Positions 33,833 through 45,275 are shown, numbered from the stretch's first letter. The stretch: DNA of 64,000 nt from an uncultured Muribaculaceae bacterium (GCA_910577355.1 CAJTMY010000005.1:1-64000), one strand, 5' to 3'. Numbers and translations are program-made. The notes: generated by a model not told the origin, from the sequence alone.

Positions 33833-34062
33833 GGCAAATTGTTAAAATTGATGGATGTGATGGTTCTCACTTTTCAAAGTTACGAAAAATGGCCGGAAAT
33901 GGCGATTTTTTGCTGCTTAAAAATTCTTAATGGAAGAGGCTTAATATGTGCAGTCTTGTAAATCGGCTGATTTTCAGTAATATGCGGAAAATATGTTTTA
34001 CAACATATTTTAAACAATCGTAGCGGTGCGCTGTGTGCTGTATTGGAGAAATGTTAAAAACA
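33833..34062. other. Gene-free region upstream of ndk
   Basis: No gene is seen. It contains the ndk promoter box TAACTTTG (minus strand, 33875-33882) and, further upstream, an AT-rich hairpin with perfect 10-base arms (33988-33997 and 34002-34011, AAAATATGTT/AACATATTTT) around TTAC. The latter could be a regulator site or a structural element. The dnaJ terminator follows at 34063-34099. Confidence 0.55.
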
Positions 34063-34099
34063 AAAGCACCTGTGTGCCGTTATGTGGGCCAGGTGCTTT
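34063..34099 (-). terminator. Terminator of the grpE-dnaJ operon
   Basis: On the minus strand AAAGCACCTG and CAGGTGCTTT (34090-34099 and 34063-34072) form perfect 10-base arms, followed by TGTTTTTAAC. It lies about 35 bases after the dnaJ stop codon. Confidence 0.85.
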
Positions 34100-34133
34100 C
34101 GGATATAGGTTGTACGGGATGATAGTGTGTCTG

Positions 34134-35324
34134 TCACTCGAAAATATGTTTCAGTTTGGAGAATATCCGTTTTTTCTGATCTTCGTCGGGAGTCACATTA
34201 GGCGAGTTTCTCATTGCCTCGAATGCCTTGCGCTCGTCATCGTTGAGCTTTTCGGGGATATATACCATCACGTTGATAAGCTCGTCTCCACGTTGCTGTG
34301 GATAATCGGTGGACGGCAGCCCTTTGCCGCGCATACGCAGCACTTTGCCCGGCTGTGTGCCCGGCGCTATGTTCAGGCGTGCGCGGCCTCCAATGGTCGG
34401 TACTTCCACTGTGCCGCCGAGTGTGGCCGTGGGAAGGTCGAGCATGAGATTGTATATCACATCCTGTCCGTCGCGTATCAGTTCGGGGTGTTTGATCTCC
34501 TCGATCACTACAAGCAGGTTGCCGCGTATGCCGCCGTGACGTGGTGCGTTACCCTTGCCTTTCACAGTGAGTGTCATGCCGTCGGATACGCCGGCGGGGA
34601 TGGTGAACGATACCTGTTCGTCTTTTCTCACCACACCTTCGCCGCGGCAGTAGCCGCATTGCTCGGATATCACCTTGCCGGTTCCTTCGCATGTAGGACA
34701 TGTGGCATTGACCTGTTCTATGCCGAAGAAGCTTTGGTGTTGTTCTATCACGCTGCCTGTGCCGTGGCATGTAGGGCAGGTGGAGAATGCAGTGCCGTCC
34801 TTGGCGCCTGTGCCGTTGCAGTGATCGCAAGCCACGAATGTGGGGATCTTGAGATTCTTGGTCACGCCGTTTGCTATTTCGTCAAGGGACAGTTTCACGC
34901 GTATGCGCAGATCGGTGCCGCGACGCTGGCGCTGCTGGCGTGCACGTGACGACCCTGTGGCACTGCCGAAGCCTCCCATGTTTGAGTAGCGGCCACCGAA
35001 AATATCGCCGAATTGCTCGAAGATATCCTCCATAGAGAAGCCGCCGGCATGGAAACCGCTGAAACCGCCGCCGAAGCCGCCGCCACCGAATCCCTGCGGG
35101 CCCATGGAATGACCGAACTGGTCGTATTTCTGCCGCTTATCGTCATTTGACAGGACATCATATGCCTCGGCGGCCTCTTTGAATTTTTCCTCAGCCTCCT
35201 TGTCGCCCGGATTTTTGTCCGGGTGATATTTGATGGCCATCTTGCGATAGGCCTTCTTTATCTCGTCGGGAGTGGCGGTCTTGCTCACGCCCAGCACCTC
35301 ATAATAATCGCGCTTATTGTCCAT
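34134..35324 (-). CDS. dnaJ: Chaperone DnaJ (Hsp40)
   Basis: Co-chaperone that delivers unfolded proteins to DnaK and stimulates its ATPase. The 396-residue product has the J domain (about 5-70, with HPD in [11 protein letters not shown]), a long G/F-rich stretch (about 75-115), and four zinc-binding CxxCxGxG repeats (about 160-225: [32 protein letters not shown]). The C-terminal substrate-binding domains follow. Start [15 protein letters not shown] is canonical. It follows grpE by 31 bases. Confidence 0.97.
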   Translation of the reverse strand: MDNKRDYYEVLGVSKTATPDEIKKAYRKMAIKYHPDKNPGDKEAEEKFKEAAEAYDVLSNDDKRQKYDQFGHSMGPQGFGGGGFGGGFSGFHAGGFSMEDIFEQFGDIFGGRYSNMGGFGSATGSSRARQQRQRRGTDLRIRVKLSLDEIANGVTKNLKIPTFVACDHCNGTGAKDGTAFSTCPTCHGTGSVIEQHQSFFGIEQVNATCPTCEGTGKVISEQCGYCRGEGVVRKDEQVSFTIPAGVSDGMTLTVKGKGNAPRHGGIRGNLLVVIEEIKHPELIRDGQDVIYNLMLDLPTATLGGTVEVPTIGGRARLNIAPGTQPGKVLRMRGKGLPSTDYPQQRGDELINVMVYIPEKLNDDERKAFEAMRNSPNVTPDEDQKKRIFSKLKHIFE

Positions 35325-35355
35325 AATCAGCTCGTTGTAGCAATATAATAATGTG

Positions 35356-35946
35356 TCATTCGCCTACAGCCACTTTGGCATGGCGGAGCACCTTATCGTT
35401 GATCATGTAACCGCGGGTGGTGGTATCCATCACTTTGCCTCTGAGGTCTTCGCTCGGTGCGGGAATCGTGGCTATCGCCTCATGGAAGTCGGGGTCGAAT
35501 ATCTGGCCGGTGGATTCCATCGGTTTGACGCCGTTGTCGGCAAGATATCTGAGCAGCTTGTTGTATATCAGTTCCATGCCTTCGCGTACGGCTGCTGCCT
35601 CCTCGGCGTCTTTTGTGGCCTGTAGTCCGCGCTCGAAGTCATCGACTATAGGCAATAGCCCTTTCAGTACCTTCTCGCCTGCATTGCGCAGCAGTTCCTC
35701 CCGCTCTTTGAGCATCCGTTTGCGGTAATTGTCAAAGTCGGCGCGAAGAAAGAGATAGTCTTTCTTCTCTTTCTCAAGGTCTTCGGTAAGCTGTTGTATT
35801 TTCTGAAGCATCGCTTCGGCCTCGTTTCCGGTGACATCGGCCTCGTCAATATCGGTGTCTGTATCGTCGAGAACGTCTTCTATTTCAGGGGCGTCGACAG
35901 GTTGTTCTTTTATTTTTGGTGTATCTTTATCTTTTTTCTGGCTCAT
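35356..35946 (-). CDS. grpE: Nucleotide exchange factor GrpE
   Basis: Releases ADP from DnaK. The 196-residue product has an acidic, disordered N-terminus, a long coiled coil (about 50-90, with [20 protein letters not shown]) and the C-terminal beta domain ([37 protein letters not shown]). First gene of the grpE-dnaJ operon. No CIRCE-type heat-shock operator was seen upstream. Confidence 0.96.
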   Translation of the reverse strand: MSQKKDKDTPKIKEQPVDAPEIEDVLDDTDTDIDEADVTGNEAEAMLQKIQQLTEDLEKEKKDYLFLRADFDNYRKRMLKEREELLRNAGEKVLKGLLPIVDDFERGLQATKDAEEAAAVREGMELIYNKLLRYLADNGVKPMESTGQIFDPDFHEAIATIPAPSEDLRGKVMDTTTRGYMINDKVLRHAKVAVGE

Positions 35947-36048
35947 GACTGAATGTATTTGGCGTTAGATATGCAAAAACTTTGCCAAAACTCCTCGAAC
36001 TGGAGTATTTGCTGAAAATAATAACAAAAACGGTGCTTGATCGTTCAA

Positions 36049-36882
36049 TTATAATGCGTGGCATACCCGGCTATCGCAGTCGGTGAATTCCATGGAAGCT
36101 TTTTGTGCCAAAATGTCATCGGCGAATATGCCAAAAACTGCCGCTCCCGAACCTGTCATCGATGCATATTCGGCTCCGAGGGATATCATGCGGCGTTTGA
36201 TGTCGGCCACTGCCGGCAATCTGGGAAATACCGACAATTCGAAATCGTTGCGAAGTACGGGTGCCCATTTTGACGGCTGCATATCCACGATAGTGCGAAA
36301 GTCGGTGTCGCATGGCGAGGGTTGCACGCCTTCGTATGCCTCTTTGGTGGATACCGACGCTACACGTGGCTTGGCTATGAGTATAGCCCGGTTATGGACT
36401 CCGGTTACAGTGCATGGCTCGATGTCTGTGCCAGTGCCTGTGCATAGGGCCGGCTTGTTGTAGATGAAAAAAGGGCAGTCGGCACCGACGGCCGCGGCAA
36501 TCTGGGCCAGCGCATCATTGTCGAGACCGAGATTGTACAGCTCGTTGAGACCGATGAGGGCGAATGACGCGTCGGCTGAGCCACCTCCCATCCCTGCTCC
36601 GTCCGGTATAATCTTTTCGAGATAGAAATGTGTCGGCGGTAGCCCGCCTGTCACACCGGCAAGCGCGTTGTATGCCTTCATCACCAGATTCTTTTCGGGC
36701 GGGCAGTCTACGGTTCTCCCATATGTCGTGAGTGTGGTGTGTAGGTTGCCGGCGGGGACTATCTCAAGGATGTCGCACCAGTCGACGGGCAACATTATTG
36801 TGGCGATATCATGATAGCCGTCGGGGCGCCGGCGCTCTACGGCCAGGCCAAGATTTATCTTTGCGTTGGGGTATAGAATCAT
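36049..36882 (-). CDS. ispE: 4-diphosphocytidyl-2-C-methyl-D-erythritol kinase
   Basis: Fourth step of the MEP isoprenoid pathway, phosphorylating CDP-ME with ATP in the cytosol. The 277-residue product is a GHMP kinase: N-terminal YPNAKINLGLAVERRRPDGYHDI, ATP-loop GAGMGGGSADASFAL (about 95-110), and C-terminal MTGSGAAVFGIF. Length is standard. An exact -7 box (TAACTTTG, minus strand, 36887-36894) ends only five bases before the ATG, so the transcript is probably leaderless. Confidence 0.95.
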   Translation of the reverse strand: MILYPNAKINLGLAVERRRPDGYHDIATIMLPVDWCDILEIVPAGNLHTTLTTYGRTVDCPPEKNLVMKAYNALAGVTGGLPPTHFYLEKIIPDGAGMGGGSADASFALIGLNELYNLGLDNDALAQIAAAVGADCPFFIYNKPALCTGTGTDIEPCTVTGVHNRAILIAKPRVASVSTKEAYEGVQPSPCDTDFRTIVDMQPSKWAPVLRNDFELSVFPRLPAVADIKRRMISLGAEYASMTGSGAAVFGIFADDILAQKASMEFTDCDSRVCHAL

Positions 36883-36886
36883 GGCG

Positions 36887-36894
36887 CAAAGTTA
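36887..36894 (-). promoter_or_regulatory. ispE promoter -7 box
   Basis: On the minus strand the sequence is TAACTTTG, an exact consensus match. No TTTG is visible at the usual -33 distance. The expected start point falls on or next to the ispE ATG at 36882. Confidence 0.55.
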
Positions 36895-37200
36895 GCAAAA
36901 ATGTATATGCCGGCTGCATCGGATGTGTCGAAAAATATATTTTTGTACAGAAACCGGCCTGAAAAGCTTCTTTATGTTTTTTAAGCCGTGTGTTTGCCGG
37001 ACTTGTAAAAACGTTAAGATTTTTTAGGGTTTTTCCGAATTAATCATTAACTTTGCACACAGAAATACCTGAAATATGCCTTGATGTATAGGTCTTGGAA
37101 AGCGCAAACGGGTGATTAGCAAAGCAATGCCTGTCATGACAGCACCTCTTATGACTTGGACTGAAAGCAACCGGCTACAGATAACAATAATAGAAATAAT
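36895..37200. other. Divergent region and long nuo leader
   Basis: Between ispE (minus) and nuoA (plus). It contains a plus-strand -7 box TAACTTTG at 37048-37055 and then a leader of about 140 bases up to nuoA. The leader holds GGTG/CACC and CTGT/ACAG complementary stretches and a possible small ORF at 37127-37204. No known riboswitch class was recognised. The ispE-proximal part shows nothing else. Confidence 0.55.
37048..37055 (+). promoter_or_regulatory. Promoter -7 box of the nuo-atp-nuo transcription unit
   Basis: TAACTTTG is an exact TAnnTTTG match. The -33 region is T-rich (TTTTT at 37030-37034) without a clear TTTG. No equally good promoter was found in the gaps before atpD or nuoI, so this is the likely main promoter of the whole 17-kb unit. 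Confidence 0.6.
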
Positions 37201-37204
37201 ATGA
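37127..37204 (+). CDS. Possible 25-codon leader ORF overlapping nuoA
   Basis: An ATG at 37127 opens a 25-codon frame (MPVMTAPLMTWTESNR...) that ends in TGA at 37202-37204, overlapping the nuoA ATG as ATGA. Such overlap is the usual sign of translational coupling in this genome (ampG-namZ, murT-murK, murQ-esterase). There is no homology or composition evidence that the peptide is made, and Bacteroidetes start sites are hard to recognise because Shine-Dalgarno sequences are little used. It could be a leader peptide controlling entry into nuoA, or chance. Confidence 0.3.
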   Translation: MPVMTAPLMTWTESNRLQITIIEII

Positions 37205-37581
37205 TACCATTAGCCATTTTTGGAATCGAGAACAGCGGAGTGCTCGCCATCACGGCACTTCTTACTGGTGTCGCACTTGTGGCGCTGGCCATGTGGATCG
37301 CCGGGCTTATCTCGCCCCGCTCGTTCAATCCGCAGAAAGGCGAGGCCTACGAATGCGGCATCCCCACCCGCGGCGAAAGCATGTCGCAGTTTCATGTGGG
37401 TTATTATTTGTTTGCAATCCTGTTCCTGATGTTCGACGTCGAGACTGTGTTCCTGTTTCCCTGGGCCGTGCGCATGCAGGCTCTCGGCGCTCAGGGTATC
37501 ATCAGTATCGCCGTCTTTTTCGGCGTCTTAGTGCTGGGACTTGTCTATGCCTGGCGGAAAGGAGCACTTGAATGGAAGTAA
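37201..37581 (+). CDS. nuoA: NADH-quinone oxidoreductase subunit A
   Basis: Membrane subunit of complex I near the quinone site. The 126-residue product has three membrane segments and the conserved loop YECGIPTRGESMSQFHVGYYLFAILFL (cysteine near residue 50) and FDVETVFLFPWA. It overlaps nuoB by 10 bases. First gene of the combined nuo-atp-nuo unit. Confidence 0.94.
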   Translation: MIPLAIFGIENSGVLAITALLTGVALVALAMWIAGLISPRSFNPQKGEAYECGIPTRGESMSQFHVGYYLFAILFLMFDVETVFLFPWAVRMQALGAQGIISIAVFFGVLVLGLVYAWRKGALEWK

Positions 37582-38180
37582 CTACCAAGAGCATGCCCTA
37601 CGAGGCATGGAAAGATAACGAGTATATAGAAGGACTCGTGAAGGAGCTGCAGGAGAGCGGCACCAATGTCATAGTCGGCTCTTTTGACAAGCTCATCAAC
37701 TGGGGGCGGTCCAACTCTCTCTGGCCACTCACTTTTGCCACCAGTTGCTGCGGCATCGAATTCGTGTCGCTCGGTGCGGCGCGTTTCGATATGGCGCGTT
37801 TTGGCTGGGAAGTAGCGCGTGCCTCGCCACGTCAGGCCGACTTCATGATGGTCGCCGGTACTATTGTGAACCGCATGGTGCCTGTGTTCCGTCGTCTCTA
37901 CGATCAGCTCGCCGAGCCCAAGTATGTCATAGCCTGTGGATCCTGTGCCATCTCGGGCGGCCCGTTCCGCAAGAGCTACCATGTGGCCAAGGGCATCGAG
38001 GATATCGTCCCCGTAGACGTGTTTGTGCCGGGCTGTCCTCCGCGTCCCGAAGCCATGATATACGGTATCATGCAGCTCTCGCGCAAGATAAAGGTGGAAA
38101 AATTCTTCGGCGGCGTGAACCGTCAGGAAAGCCGTGAGGAATTTCTTGCAAAGCATCCAATCCCCACCGACGGAGAATGA
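37572..38180 (+). CDS. nuoB: NADH-quinone oxidoreductase subunit B
   Basis: Peripheral subunit holding the terminal 4Fe-4S cluster N2, which passes electrons to quinone. The 202-residue product has the cluster ligands in order: CCGIEF (tandem cysteines), CGSCAISGGPF and PGCPPRPEAMIYG. The C-terminal tail after about 165 is a short basic extension. It starts inside the end of nuoA. Confidence 0.96.
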   Translation: MEVTTKSMPYEAWKDNEYIEGLVKELQESGTNVIVGSFDKLINWGRSNSLWPLTFATSCCGIEFVSLGAARFDMARFGWEVARASPRQADFMMVAGTIVNRMVPVFRRLYDQLAEPKYVIACGSCAISGGPFRKSYHVAKGIEDIVPVDVFVPGCPPRPEAMIYGIMQLSRKIKVEKFFGGVNRQESREEFLAKHPIPTDGE

Positions 38181-38227
38181 CCGTCGCATCCAATTATTAA
38201 TCAAAGCCTCAAACCAATCGAAAAGCA

Positions 38228-39859
38228 ATGGCTAATATACAGGAAAAGATTGCCGAACTCTTCCCCGCCGCCACCGTCGGAAACGATAACTCCGGTATAG
38301 TTCAGATTACCGTCGCCGACGAGCAGTGGCACGAAATGGCAAAGACCCTCCGCGACGACCCCGACACTTCGATGGACTATCTTGTCACCATCGTCGGTAT
38401 GGATTGGGTGGATAAACTCGGCTGCATCTATTATCTGATGTCGACAAAGCACAACACCATGTGCTCCGTTAGAGTGACTGCCCCCGACCGCGACAAACCA
38501 TACATGCACTCCGTGTCCGACCTGTGGCGTATCGCCGAGATATACGAACGCGAAGTATACGATTTCTACGGCATCATTTTCATCAACAACCCCGATATGC
38601 GTCGCCTTTTCCTCAACATTGATTGGGTAGGCTATCCACTGCGCAAGGATTATGATGAGGATCCGTCGATCAACCCCGTCTCGATCGAGAACGAGCGCCA
38701 GACCGATCTCACCTCCGTATATAAAGAGGAGAACGGCAAAGTGGTGAAGACCGAGCGCGAGATATTCCATAAGGATGACTTTGTGGTGAATATCGGCCCG
38801 CAGCACCCCGCCACACACGGCGTGCTGCGTTTCCGTACTGCGGTCGACGGCGAGACAATCAAGAAAATCGACGTGTATATGGGCTACATACACCGTGGTG
38901 TGGAGAAGCTCTGCGAGTCGCTTCAATATCCTCAGACACTTCACTTCCTCGACCGTCTTGATTATTTCTCTGGACAGATATATCACCATGGCCTGTGTCT
39001 GCTTTATGAAAAGGCTCTTGATATTCAGGTATCGCGTCGCGCGCAGGTCATCCGTGTGATGATGGACGAGCTGTCGCGTATCGCGTCGCACTGCCTGTTC
39101 ATCGGCACATACTGCATGGATCTCGGTGCCACCACGATGCTTTTCTATACCCTCCGCGTGCGTGAGCAGATTCTCGACATATTTGAAAAAAGCTGCGGCG
39201 CCCGCATGACATTCAACTATGCATGCATAGGTGGCGTGATGCAGGATATCGCTCCCGACTTTGCCGACGACGTGCGTGCCCTGCTCGCTATTCTTCCAAA
39301 GAATATAAAGGAGTACAACAAGATATTCACAGGCAACGTAATCGCCAAAAACCGTATGGAGGGCGTCGGCACTCTCTCGCGCGAAGATGCCATCTCCTAT
39401 GCGATCACAGGGCCTTCGGGACGCGCTTCCGGTTGGGCCTGCGACATGCGTAAACTGCAACCCTATTCCATCTATGGCGAACTTGATTTCGATGAGGTAG
39501 TGCGTGAGGAAGGCGATTCTATGGCCCGTTTCAAGGTGCGTATGGACGAGATGGAGCAGAGTGCCCGCATTCTTTCCCAGCTTGTCGACAATATTCCAGA
39601 CGGCGAGTATTGTGTGAAAGTGCCTAAGGTGGTGAAACTTCCGAAAGGCCAATGGTTCCAGCTCGTCGAGGGTTGCCGCGGCGCATTCGGCGTGTATGTC
39701 GAGAGCGACGGCTCCACCAAGCCTTTCCGTCTCAAGATCGCTCCCCCATGTCTGCCTCTCGCAGCCGTTGTCGACCATATCACTCAGGGCAGCAAGATTG
39801 CCGACCTTATCACAATCGGCGGCTCGCTCGATTATATCGTACCCGACATGGATCGCTAA
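38228..39859 (+). CDS. nuoCD: NADH-quinone oxidoreductase subunits C and D, fused
   Basis: One polypeptide of 543 residues joins NuoC (about 1-165, with YEREVYDFYGIIFINNPDMRR) to NuoD (about 180-543, with NIGPQHPATHGVLRF, YMGYIHRGVEKL, GPSGRASGWACDMR). The NuoD part lines the quinone channel with NuoB. CD fusion is also known in E. coli and Bacteroides. The gene lies 47 bases after nuoB and 21 before nuoH. Confidence 0.95.
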   Translation: MANIQEKIAELFPAATVGNDNSGIVQITVADEQWHEMAKTLRDDPDTSMDYLVTIVGMDWVDKLGCIYYLMSTKHNTMCSVRVTAPDRDKPYMHSVSDLWRIAEIYEREVYDFYGIIFINNPDMRRLFLNIDWVGYPLRKDYDEDPSINPVSIENERQTDLTSVYKEENGKVVKTEREIFHKDDFVVNIGPQHPATHGVLRFRTAVDGETIKKIDVYMGYIHRGVEKLCESLQYPQTLHFLDRLDYFSGQIYHHGLCLLYEKALDIQVSRRAQVIRVMMDELSRIASHCLFIGTYCMDLGATTMLFYTLRVREQILDIFEKSCGARMTFNYACIGGVMQDIAPDFADDVRALLAILPKNIKEYNKIFTGNVIAKNRMEGVGTLSREDAISYAITGPSGRASGWACDMRKLQPYSIYGELDFDEVVREEGDSMARFKVRMDEMEQSARILSQLVDNIPDGEYCVKVPKVVKLPKGQWFQLVEGCRGAFGVYVESDGSTKPFRLKIAPPCLPLAAVVDHITQGSKIADLITIGGSLDYIVPDMDR

Positions 39860-39880
39860 ACCATTCAACCGAAAGAGACT

Positions 39881-40981
39881 ATGTATAACTTATCAGACTC
39901 CCACATTTTTGATTTCTCGAGAGTGACAGGCCCCATTCACGATTGGCTCACAGGCTTTCTGCCCGGCTGGGCCGCCACTACGGTTGAATGTGTCGCCATC
40001 GGAGTAGGCCTCCTGCTGCTCTATGCGCTGCTGGCTCTTTTCTATATCTATTTCGAACGCAAGGTATGTGCGGCTTTCCAATGCCGGCTCGGCCCCAACC
40101 GCGTAGGCCCCTTCGGTCTGCTGCAGAGCTTCGCCGACATGTTCAAGATACTTATCAAGGAGCTTATCAGCCTCAATCATATCGATAAATTCCTCTTCGC
40201 GCTTGCGCCCTACCTTGTGATCATCGCCTCGATGCTATGCTTTGCGGTGCTTCCATGGGGCGACGGCCTCCAGATCATCGATTTCAACATCGGTATCTTC
40301 TTCCTTATCGCCTGCTCCTCGATCGGAGTCCTAGGCATACTGCTCGCGGGTTGGTCGTCAAACAACAAATTCACCCTTATCGGAGCTCTCCGTTCCGGTG
40401 CACAGATGGTCAGCTACGAGCTGTCTATCGGCCTGTCGGTCGTAACGATGGTATGCCTTGCAGGCAGCATGAGTGTCACTGATATAGTACTCGCGCAGGG
40501 CGACGGATGGTTCATATTCAAAGGCCACATTGCCGCAATCATCGCATTTGTGATCTATATGATCGCAGGTACGGCCGAGACAAACCGCGGTCCATTCGAC
40601 CTTCCCGAGGCTGAGAGCGAGCTTACAGCAGGTTACCATACTGAATACTCCGGCATTCACTTCGGCTTCTTCTATCTTGCCGAGTATCTTAACCTCTTCA
40701 TCGTCTCGGGTGTGGCCACTCTGCTGTTTTTTGGCGGCTGGATGCCTCTCCACATCCCCGGCCTTGACGGATTCAATGCCGTGATGGATTATATACCCAC
40801 TCCAATATGGTTTATCGGTAAGGCAATAGCGCTGTCGTTTGTCATCATATGGTTCAAGTGGACTTTCCCGCGTCTGCGAATCGACCAGCTGCTTACCCTC
40901 GAATGGAAATACCTGCTGCCCATAAGCCTCTTCAATCTCGCGCTGATGGTATGCTTCATTACCCTCGGGTGGCATTTCTGA
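39881..40981 (+). CDS. nuoH: NADH-quinone oxidoreductase subunit H
   Basis: Membrane subunit that forms the quinone chamber and links the arm to the pump. The 366-residue product has about eight membrane segments and the conserved loops [19 protein letters not shown] and [24 protein letters not shown]. Normally nuoI follows in the operon. Here the next gene, after only 45 bases with no terminator or TAnnTTTG box, is atpD. Confidence 0.95.
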   Translation: MYNLSDSHIFDFSRVTGPIHDWLTGFLPGWAATTVECVAIGVGLLLLYALLALFYIYFERKVCAAFQCRLGPNRVGPFGLLQSFADMFKILIKELISLNHIDKFLFALAPYLVIIASMLCFAVLPWGDGLQIIDFNIGIFFLIACSSIGVLGILLAGWSSNNKFTLIGALRSGAQMVSYELSIGLSVVTMVCLAGSMSVTDIVLAQGDGWFIFKGHIAAIIAFVIYMIAGTAETNRGPFDLPEAESELTAGYHTEYSGIHFGFFYLAEYLNLFIVSGVATLLFFGGWMPLHIPGLDGFNAVMDYIPTPIWFIGKAIALSFVIIWFKWTFPRLRIDQLLTLEWKYLLPISLFNLALMVCFITLGWHF

Positions 40982-41002
40982 ATATATCAACGATTTAACT
41001 AA

Positions 41003-42529
<1,527 letters not shown>

Positions 42530-42550
42530 CAATACATTAAAACGACCGAC

Positions 42551-42784
42551 ATGACACTTAAAATAATATCCGCGCAGGAAGTCGTATTCGAGGGAGAGGT
42601 GTCCTCAGTGACACTTCCGGGCACGATGGGAGCGTTCACAGTGCTGCACAACCATGCCTCGCTTGTATCGACACTCTCGGCCGGCGAGATCATCTACACT
42701 GTCGGTGGCGACCGCCGGCAGCATGCTATCGGCGGCGGACTCGCCGACGTGGATAATAACATCGTGTCTGTCTGCTTATATTAA
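42551..42784 (+). CDS. atpC: F1F0 ATP synthase subunit epsilon, short form
   Basis: The 77-residue product covers only the N-terminal beta-sandwich of epsilon (MTLKIISAQEVVFEGEVSSV, LPGTMGAFTVLHNHASLVSTL). The C-terminal pair of helices, which in E. coli and Bacillus can block ATP hydrolysis, is absent. The frame stops naturally 4 bases before atpB, so this is not an obvious frameshift; short epsilons are common in Bacteroidetes. Loss of the helices implies that another mechanism, if any, controls reverse operation. Confidence 0.92.
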   Translation: MTLKIISAQEVVFEGEVSSVTLPGTMGAFTVLHNHASLVSTLSAGEIIYTVGGDRRQHAIGGGLADVDNNIVSVCLY

Positions 42785-42788
42785 GGCC

Positions 42789-43901
42789 ATGACCAGATAT
42801 ATCTGCATTCTCCTCCTGTCGCTGTTCATGTGTGCGGTGCCCGCGAATGCTTCGGGTACTGCCGATGAATCGCACGGAGATAAGATCAATCCCAAGGAAA
42901 TCATCTTCGAGCACCTCGGCGACGGATATGGCTGGGAAGTGCCTTTCAATCATCACAAGCGTATCCCGCTGCCGATAATAGTATTTGGCTCCGACGGTCT
43001 GCACATCTTTTCGTCGGCGCGTGTCACCGACGGACAGGTGTACAAGGACGGCAACGCCACATTCAAGATATCGACCGACGAGGAAGGCGGTCATCACGGC
43101 AAGCTCGTCGAGATTGTAGACGGAAAAGAGGTTCGTCCTTTCGACATCTCCATTACCAAAAACGTGTGCGCGCTGTTTCTTGCGGTGATATTTGTAGCCT
43201 CGCTCCTCATATGGCTTGCGCGCCATCACAAGGCCAACGGATTCAAGGCTCCACGCAAAGGGCTCGGTGCCATCGAGGCACTAGTGACATTCATCTACGA
43301 CGGAGTCATCAAGTCGACCCTCCACGACAAAGCCCGCAAGTTCGCGCCCTATCTGCTCACGGTGTTCTTCTTTATTCTGGGCATGAACCTGCTCGGCCTC
43401 ATAGTGGTCTTTCCCGGTGGTGCCAACCTCACGGGCAACATCGCCGTTACGCTTGTACTCGCGATTCTTACGTTTCTTGTCACTAACATCTGGGGCACGA
43501 AGCACTATTGGAAAGAGATATTCTGGCCCGATGTGCCCCTGTGGCTCAAGTTCCCGCTGCCCATCATGCCTATAATCGAGATATTCGGCATGTTCACAAA
43601 GCCCGCGGCACTTACCGTTCGACTGTTCGCCAACATGATGGGCGGCCATATGATTGTGCTTGTGCTCACACTGCTCATATTCATCTTCGCGGCCGTGAAT
43701 CCGGTAGCCGGCGGCGCCACGACGGTGGTGTCGGTGCTGTTCTCGATATTCATGCTGCTGATAGATGTTCTGGTAAGTTTCATCCAGGCATATGTGTTCA
43801 CAATGCTGTCCACGATATTCATCTCGCTCGCCCAGCAGCACGAAGAACATAAGAAAGATGAAAAACAGGCTGCCGCACCGGCTGTGGCGTCTGCCCGATA
43901 A
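42789..43901 (+). CDS. atpB: F1F0 ATP synthase subunit a
   Basis: Membrane stator subunit with the proton half-channels. The start at 42789, 4 bases after atpC, gives a signal-like N-terminus (MTRYICILLLSLFMCAVPANA). The 370-residue product is about 100 residues longer than E. coli subunit a, owing to this signal and a polar periplasmic segment (about 22-120). The essential arginine is in ALTVRLFANMMGGHMI. No atpI gene separates it from atpC. The charged C-terminal tail (EEHKKDEKQ) ends the protein. Confidence 0.93.
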   Translation: MTRYICILLLSLFMCAVPANASGTADESHGDKINPKEIIFEHLGDGYGWEVPFNHHKRIPLPIIVFGSDGLHIFSSARVTDGQVYKDGNATFKISTDEEGGHHGKLVEIVDGKEVRPFDISITKNVCALFLAVIFVASLLIWLARHHKANGFKAPRKGLGAIEALVTFIYDGVIKSTLHDKARKFAPYLLTVFFFILGMNLLGLIVVFPGGANLTGNIAVTLVLAILTFLVTNIWGTKHYWKEIFWPDVPLWLKFPLPIMPIIEIFGMFTKPAALTVRLFANMMGGHMIVLVLTLLIFIFAAVNPVAGGATTVVSVLFSIFMLLIDVLVSFIQAYVFTMLSTIFISLAQQHEEHKKDEKQAAAPAVASAR

Positions 43902-44201
<300 letters not shown>

Positions 44202-44228
44202 GCATCGTAACCTAACTCCCTAAAGCAC

Positions 44229-44723
44229 ATGGAACTATTCACCCCCGACTTCGGCCTCATCTTTTGGATGTTCGTGGCCTTCGCCGTCCTCTTCTTCATA
44301 TTGTGGAAGTGGGCATGGCCCGTAGTCCTCAAGACCGTTGACTCGCGTGCCGATTTGATCGACAAGGGAGTGGAATATGCCCAAAGCGCCAAAGAACAGC
44401 TCGACCACGCCCGCGAAAGCGCGCAGGCCGTGCTTGATGACGTCCGCAAGCAGCAGGCCGACATTCTGCGCGAAGCCGATAAGCTCAAGACTCAGATAGT
44501 GGAGCAGGCTCGTTCGGCAGCGCAGGTCGAGGCGCAGAAAGTCATGGACAGCGCCAAGATGCAGATCGAACAGCAACAGAAAGAAGCCCAACTACAATTC
44601 CGCAACCAAGTCAGCGAGTTTGCCCTTCAGATCGCCTCCAAAGTAGTGAAAAACGAAATGCAGGATCAGAAAGCGCAGACCCGGCTCGTCAATTCCATGC
44701 TCGACGAAATCGAAAGCAAATAA
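44229..44723 (+). CDS. atpF: F1F0 ATP synthase subunit b
   Basis: Peripheral stalk subunit. The 164-residue product has one N-terminal membrane helix (about 8-28, FWMFVAFAVLFFILWKWAWP) and then a long charged coiled coil. It lies 27 bases after atpE and 9 before atpH. A single b gene is present, so the stalk is a homodimer. Confidence 0.94.
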   Translation: MELFTPDFGLIFWMFVAFAVLFFILWKWAWPVVLKTVDSRADLIDKGVEYAQSAKEQLDHARESAQAVLDDVRKQQADILREADKLKTQIVEQARSAAQVEAQKVMDSAKMQIEQQQKEAQLQFRNQVSEFALQIASKVVKNEMQDQKAQTRLVNSMLDEIESK

Positions 44724-44732
44724 TTCAAGAAA

Positions 44733-45275
44733 ATGAACGAAGGTTTAATTCCGCGCCGCTACGCCAAAGCATTGTACAAAGTCGCTGTCGAACGCAAAGT
44801 CGACGAGCGTGTCTATATGTTGATGCAGACGCTTGCTTCATCTTTCGACTCCATGCCCGCTCTTCAGACAATGGTGTCAAACCCGTTTGTCGCTCCCGAA
44901 GAGAAAGAAAAGATAATGACAACGGCCGCCGGTGCAACCGACGCGGACAGCACCTTCTCGGATTTCCTGAAATTGCTCGACCGTAACAAGCGTGTCGACA
45001 TGCTCGGCGGCATAGCCCGTGCATACATCGATATTTACCGCAGGCAGCACAATATCCGCAAGGTGGAAGTAGTGTCGGCCGCGCCACTCGATTCGGCCGT
45101 GCTTCAGCGTATCACATCTCTCGTCGAGAAGCATCTGCACGGAGCCACCATGGAATTTTCAACCTCGGTCGATCCCTCTCTCATCGGCGGCTTTGTGATA
45201 AACGTCGACAACGAACGCCTCGACGCCTCCCTGAGCAATCAGTTCAAGGAGTTGCGTCAAAGTCTCTTAAATTAA
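44733..45275 (+). CDS. atpH: F1F0 ATP synthase subunit delta
   Basis: The OSCP-type cap of the peripheral stalk, 180 residues. It starts [20 protein letters not shown] (family-typical RYAKALY) and ends with the C-terminal [19 protein letters not shown] region. Its presence, with the gene order, marks a standard F-ATPase and not an N-ATPase, which lacks delta. Confidence 0.94.
   Translation: MNEGLIPRRYAKALYKVAVERKVDERVYMLMQTLASSFDSMPALQTMVSNPFVAPEEKEKIMTTAAGATDADSTFSDFLKLLDRNKRVDMLGGIARAYIDIYRRQHNIRKVEVVSAAPLDSAVLQRITSLVEKHLHGATMEFSTSVDPSLIGGFVINVDNERLDASLSNQFKELRQSLLN

Noticed and set aside
37056..37126. Possible c-di-GMP or other riboswitch in the nuo leader (contains GCAAACGGG and GCAAAGC)
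   Set aside because: These short matches are not accompanied by the rest of any riboswitch consensus I could recall, so no class is assigned.
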